A stretch of 14,001 bases of DNA from Pseudomonadota bacterium (GTDB lineage Bacteria; Pseudomonadota; Alphaproteobacteria; Rhizobiales; Devosiaceae): positions 1 to 14,001 of the forward strand of contig JAEYTY010000061.1 in the NCBI GenBank assembly GCA_023433775.1. Reading direction: 5' to 3'. This document shows, piece by piece, positions 13,777-14,001 of this stretch; within the stretch, counting starts at the first letter, position 1, and every line of letters begins with the position of its first letter. The position numbers and the translations under genes are program-made. Below the pieces are notes generated by a model. The model had not been told where the DNA came from. It ran no database searches and saw only the letters and a program-made list of their open reading frames with translations.

Positions 13777-14001
13777 TGTACCATAGCTGTCCGGCATCAG
13801 CGCCCTTGGCACAGAATTGGGTTTGATCGTTAAGGAGAGTTCTGGTCTCGTCTGAGTGACGAAAGAGCTAGAATTACGACGAAAACCACGAATACGAAGA
13901 AGCCTGCCGAACAGGTGGTCAAGGATATCCGCCGGGCGACGCGGCGGCATTTTTCCGCCGAGGACAAGATCCGGATTGTGCTGGACGGCCTGCGTGGCGA
14001 G
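13777..14001 (+). mobile_element. Left end of an IS3-family-like insertion sequence (continues beyond window)
   Basis: The start of a transposase orfA is visible and runs off the right edge. The left boundary is inferred: a TGTACCATAGCTGTCCGG segment beginning at 13777 looks like a terminal sequence, but neither the opposite inverted repeat nor a target duplication can be seen here. Its insertion downstream of the Nudix gene marks this as accessory DNA. Confidence 0.55.
13873..14001 (+). CDS. IS3-family transposase OrfA, N-terminal fragment
   Basis: The frame reads TKTTNTKKPAEQVVKDIRRA, then TRRHFSAEDKIRIVLDGLRGE to the window edge (42 or more codons). This is the typical start of an OrfA helix-turn-helix protein in alphaproteobacterial IS3-type elements (AEQVVKDIRRAT..., SAEDKIRIVLDGLRGE). 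OrfA binds the element ends and is joined to OrfB by frameshifting to make transposase. The start is odd: no ATG or GTG lies at the expected place. The codon in position is ATT (13873-13875), a CTG lies at 13852, and the frame is open back to 13834. The right end is cut by the window. Confidence 0.8.
   Translation, partial: MTTKTTNTKKPAEQVVKDIRRATRRHFSAEDKIRIVLDGLRGE

Noticed and set aside
1..14001. CRISPR array, tRNA or rRNA genes
   Set aside because: No regularly spaced repeats, no cloverleaf-type segment and no rRNA-like sequence were found on either strand.

Overview
The window is GC-rich accessory DNA, most likely from an alphaproteobacterium (sphingomonad- or rhizobia-like) and probably from a plasmid or genomic island. 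This rests on a KfrA-type plasmid regulator, an IS3-type transposase start at the right edge, an ankyrin-type gene end at the left edge, several small lineage-restricted genes, and a dispersed intergenic repeat present in five copies. Taxonomy is inferred from family recollection and composition only. No tRNA, rRNA or CRISPR array was seen.

Layout. Positions 1-215 hold the 3' end of an ankyrin-like gene. From 629 to 6603 all genes are on the minus strand. In transcription order they are: a KWC-motif protein (6603-5890); a GIY-YIG-like/DUF4357 protein (5555-4260); a soluble FtsH-like AAA+ M41 metalloprotease (4172-2208); a Cys-motif protein (2211-1609, ATGA overlap); a DUF6634-like protein (1609-1310, TGATG overlap); and a KfrA-like regulator (1204-629). 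The KfrA-like gene has its own promoter, with a perfect 9-3-9 palindrome filling the -35/-10 spacer. The protease and the two small genes after it are translationally coupled and very probably one operon.

From 7215 to 10808 a plus-strand operon encodes an HscC-type Hsp70, a J-domain-like protein without the HPD motif and with a C-terminal membrane segment (TTG start overlapping the Hsp70 stop), and a two-TM protein with a large non-cytoplasmic domain. Together they suggest a membrane-tethered chaperone unit. Two mutually exclusive 7-bp hairpins lie just upstream of it.

From 10809 to 13606 there is an orphan minus-strand gene (11492-11037). It is followed by a structured RNA plus intrinsic terminator placed immediately before a Bcr/CflA-type MFS efflux gene (11957-13150), which is followed 18 nt later by a Nudix hydrolase (13169-13606). 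The right edge starts an IS3-family element.

The most promising candidates for undescribed biology are the minus-strand protease module, the HscC/pseudo-J/membrane operon, and the structured leader upstream of the efflux gene. The intergenic repeats (506-540, 6844-6911, 10854-10886, 11601-11668, 13642-13676) mark gene boundaries, and one of them forms a palindrome.
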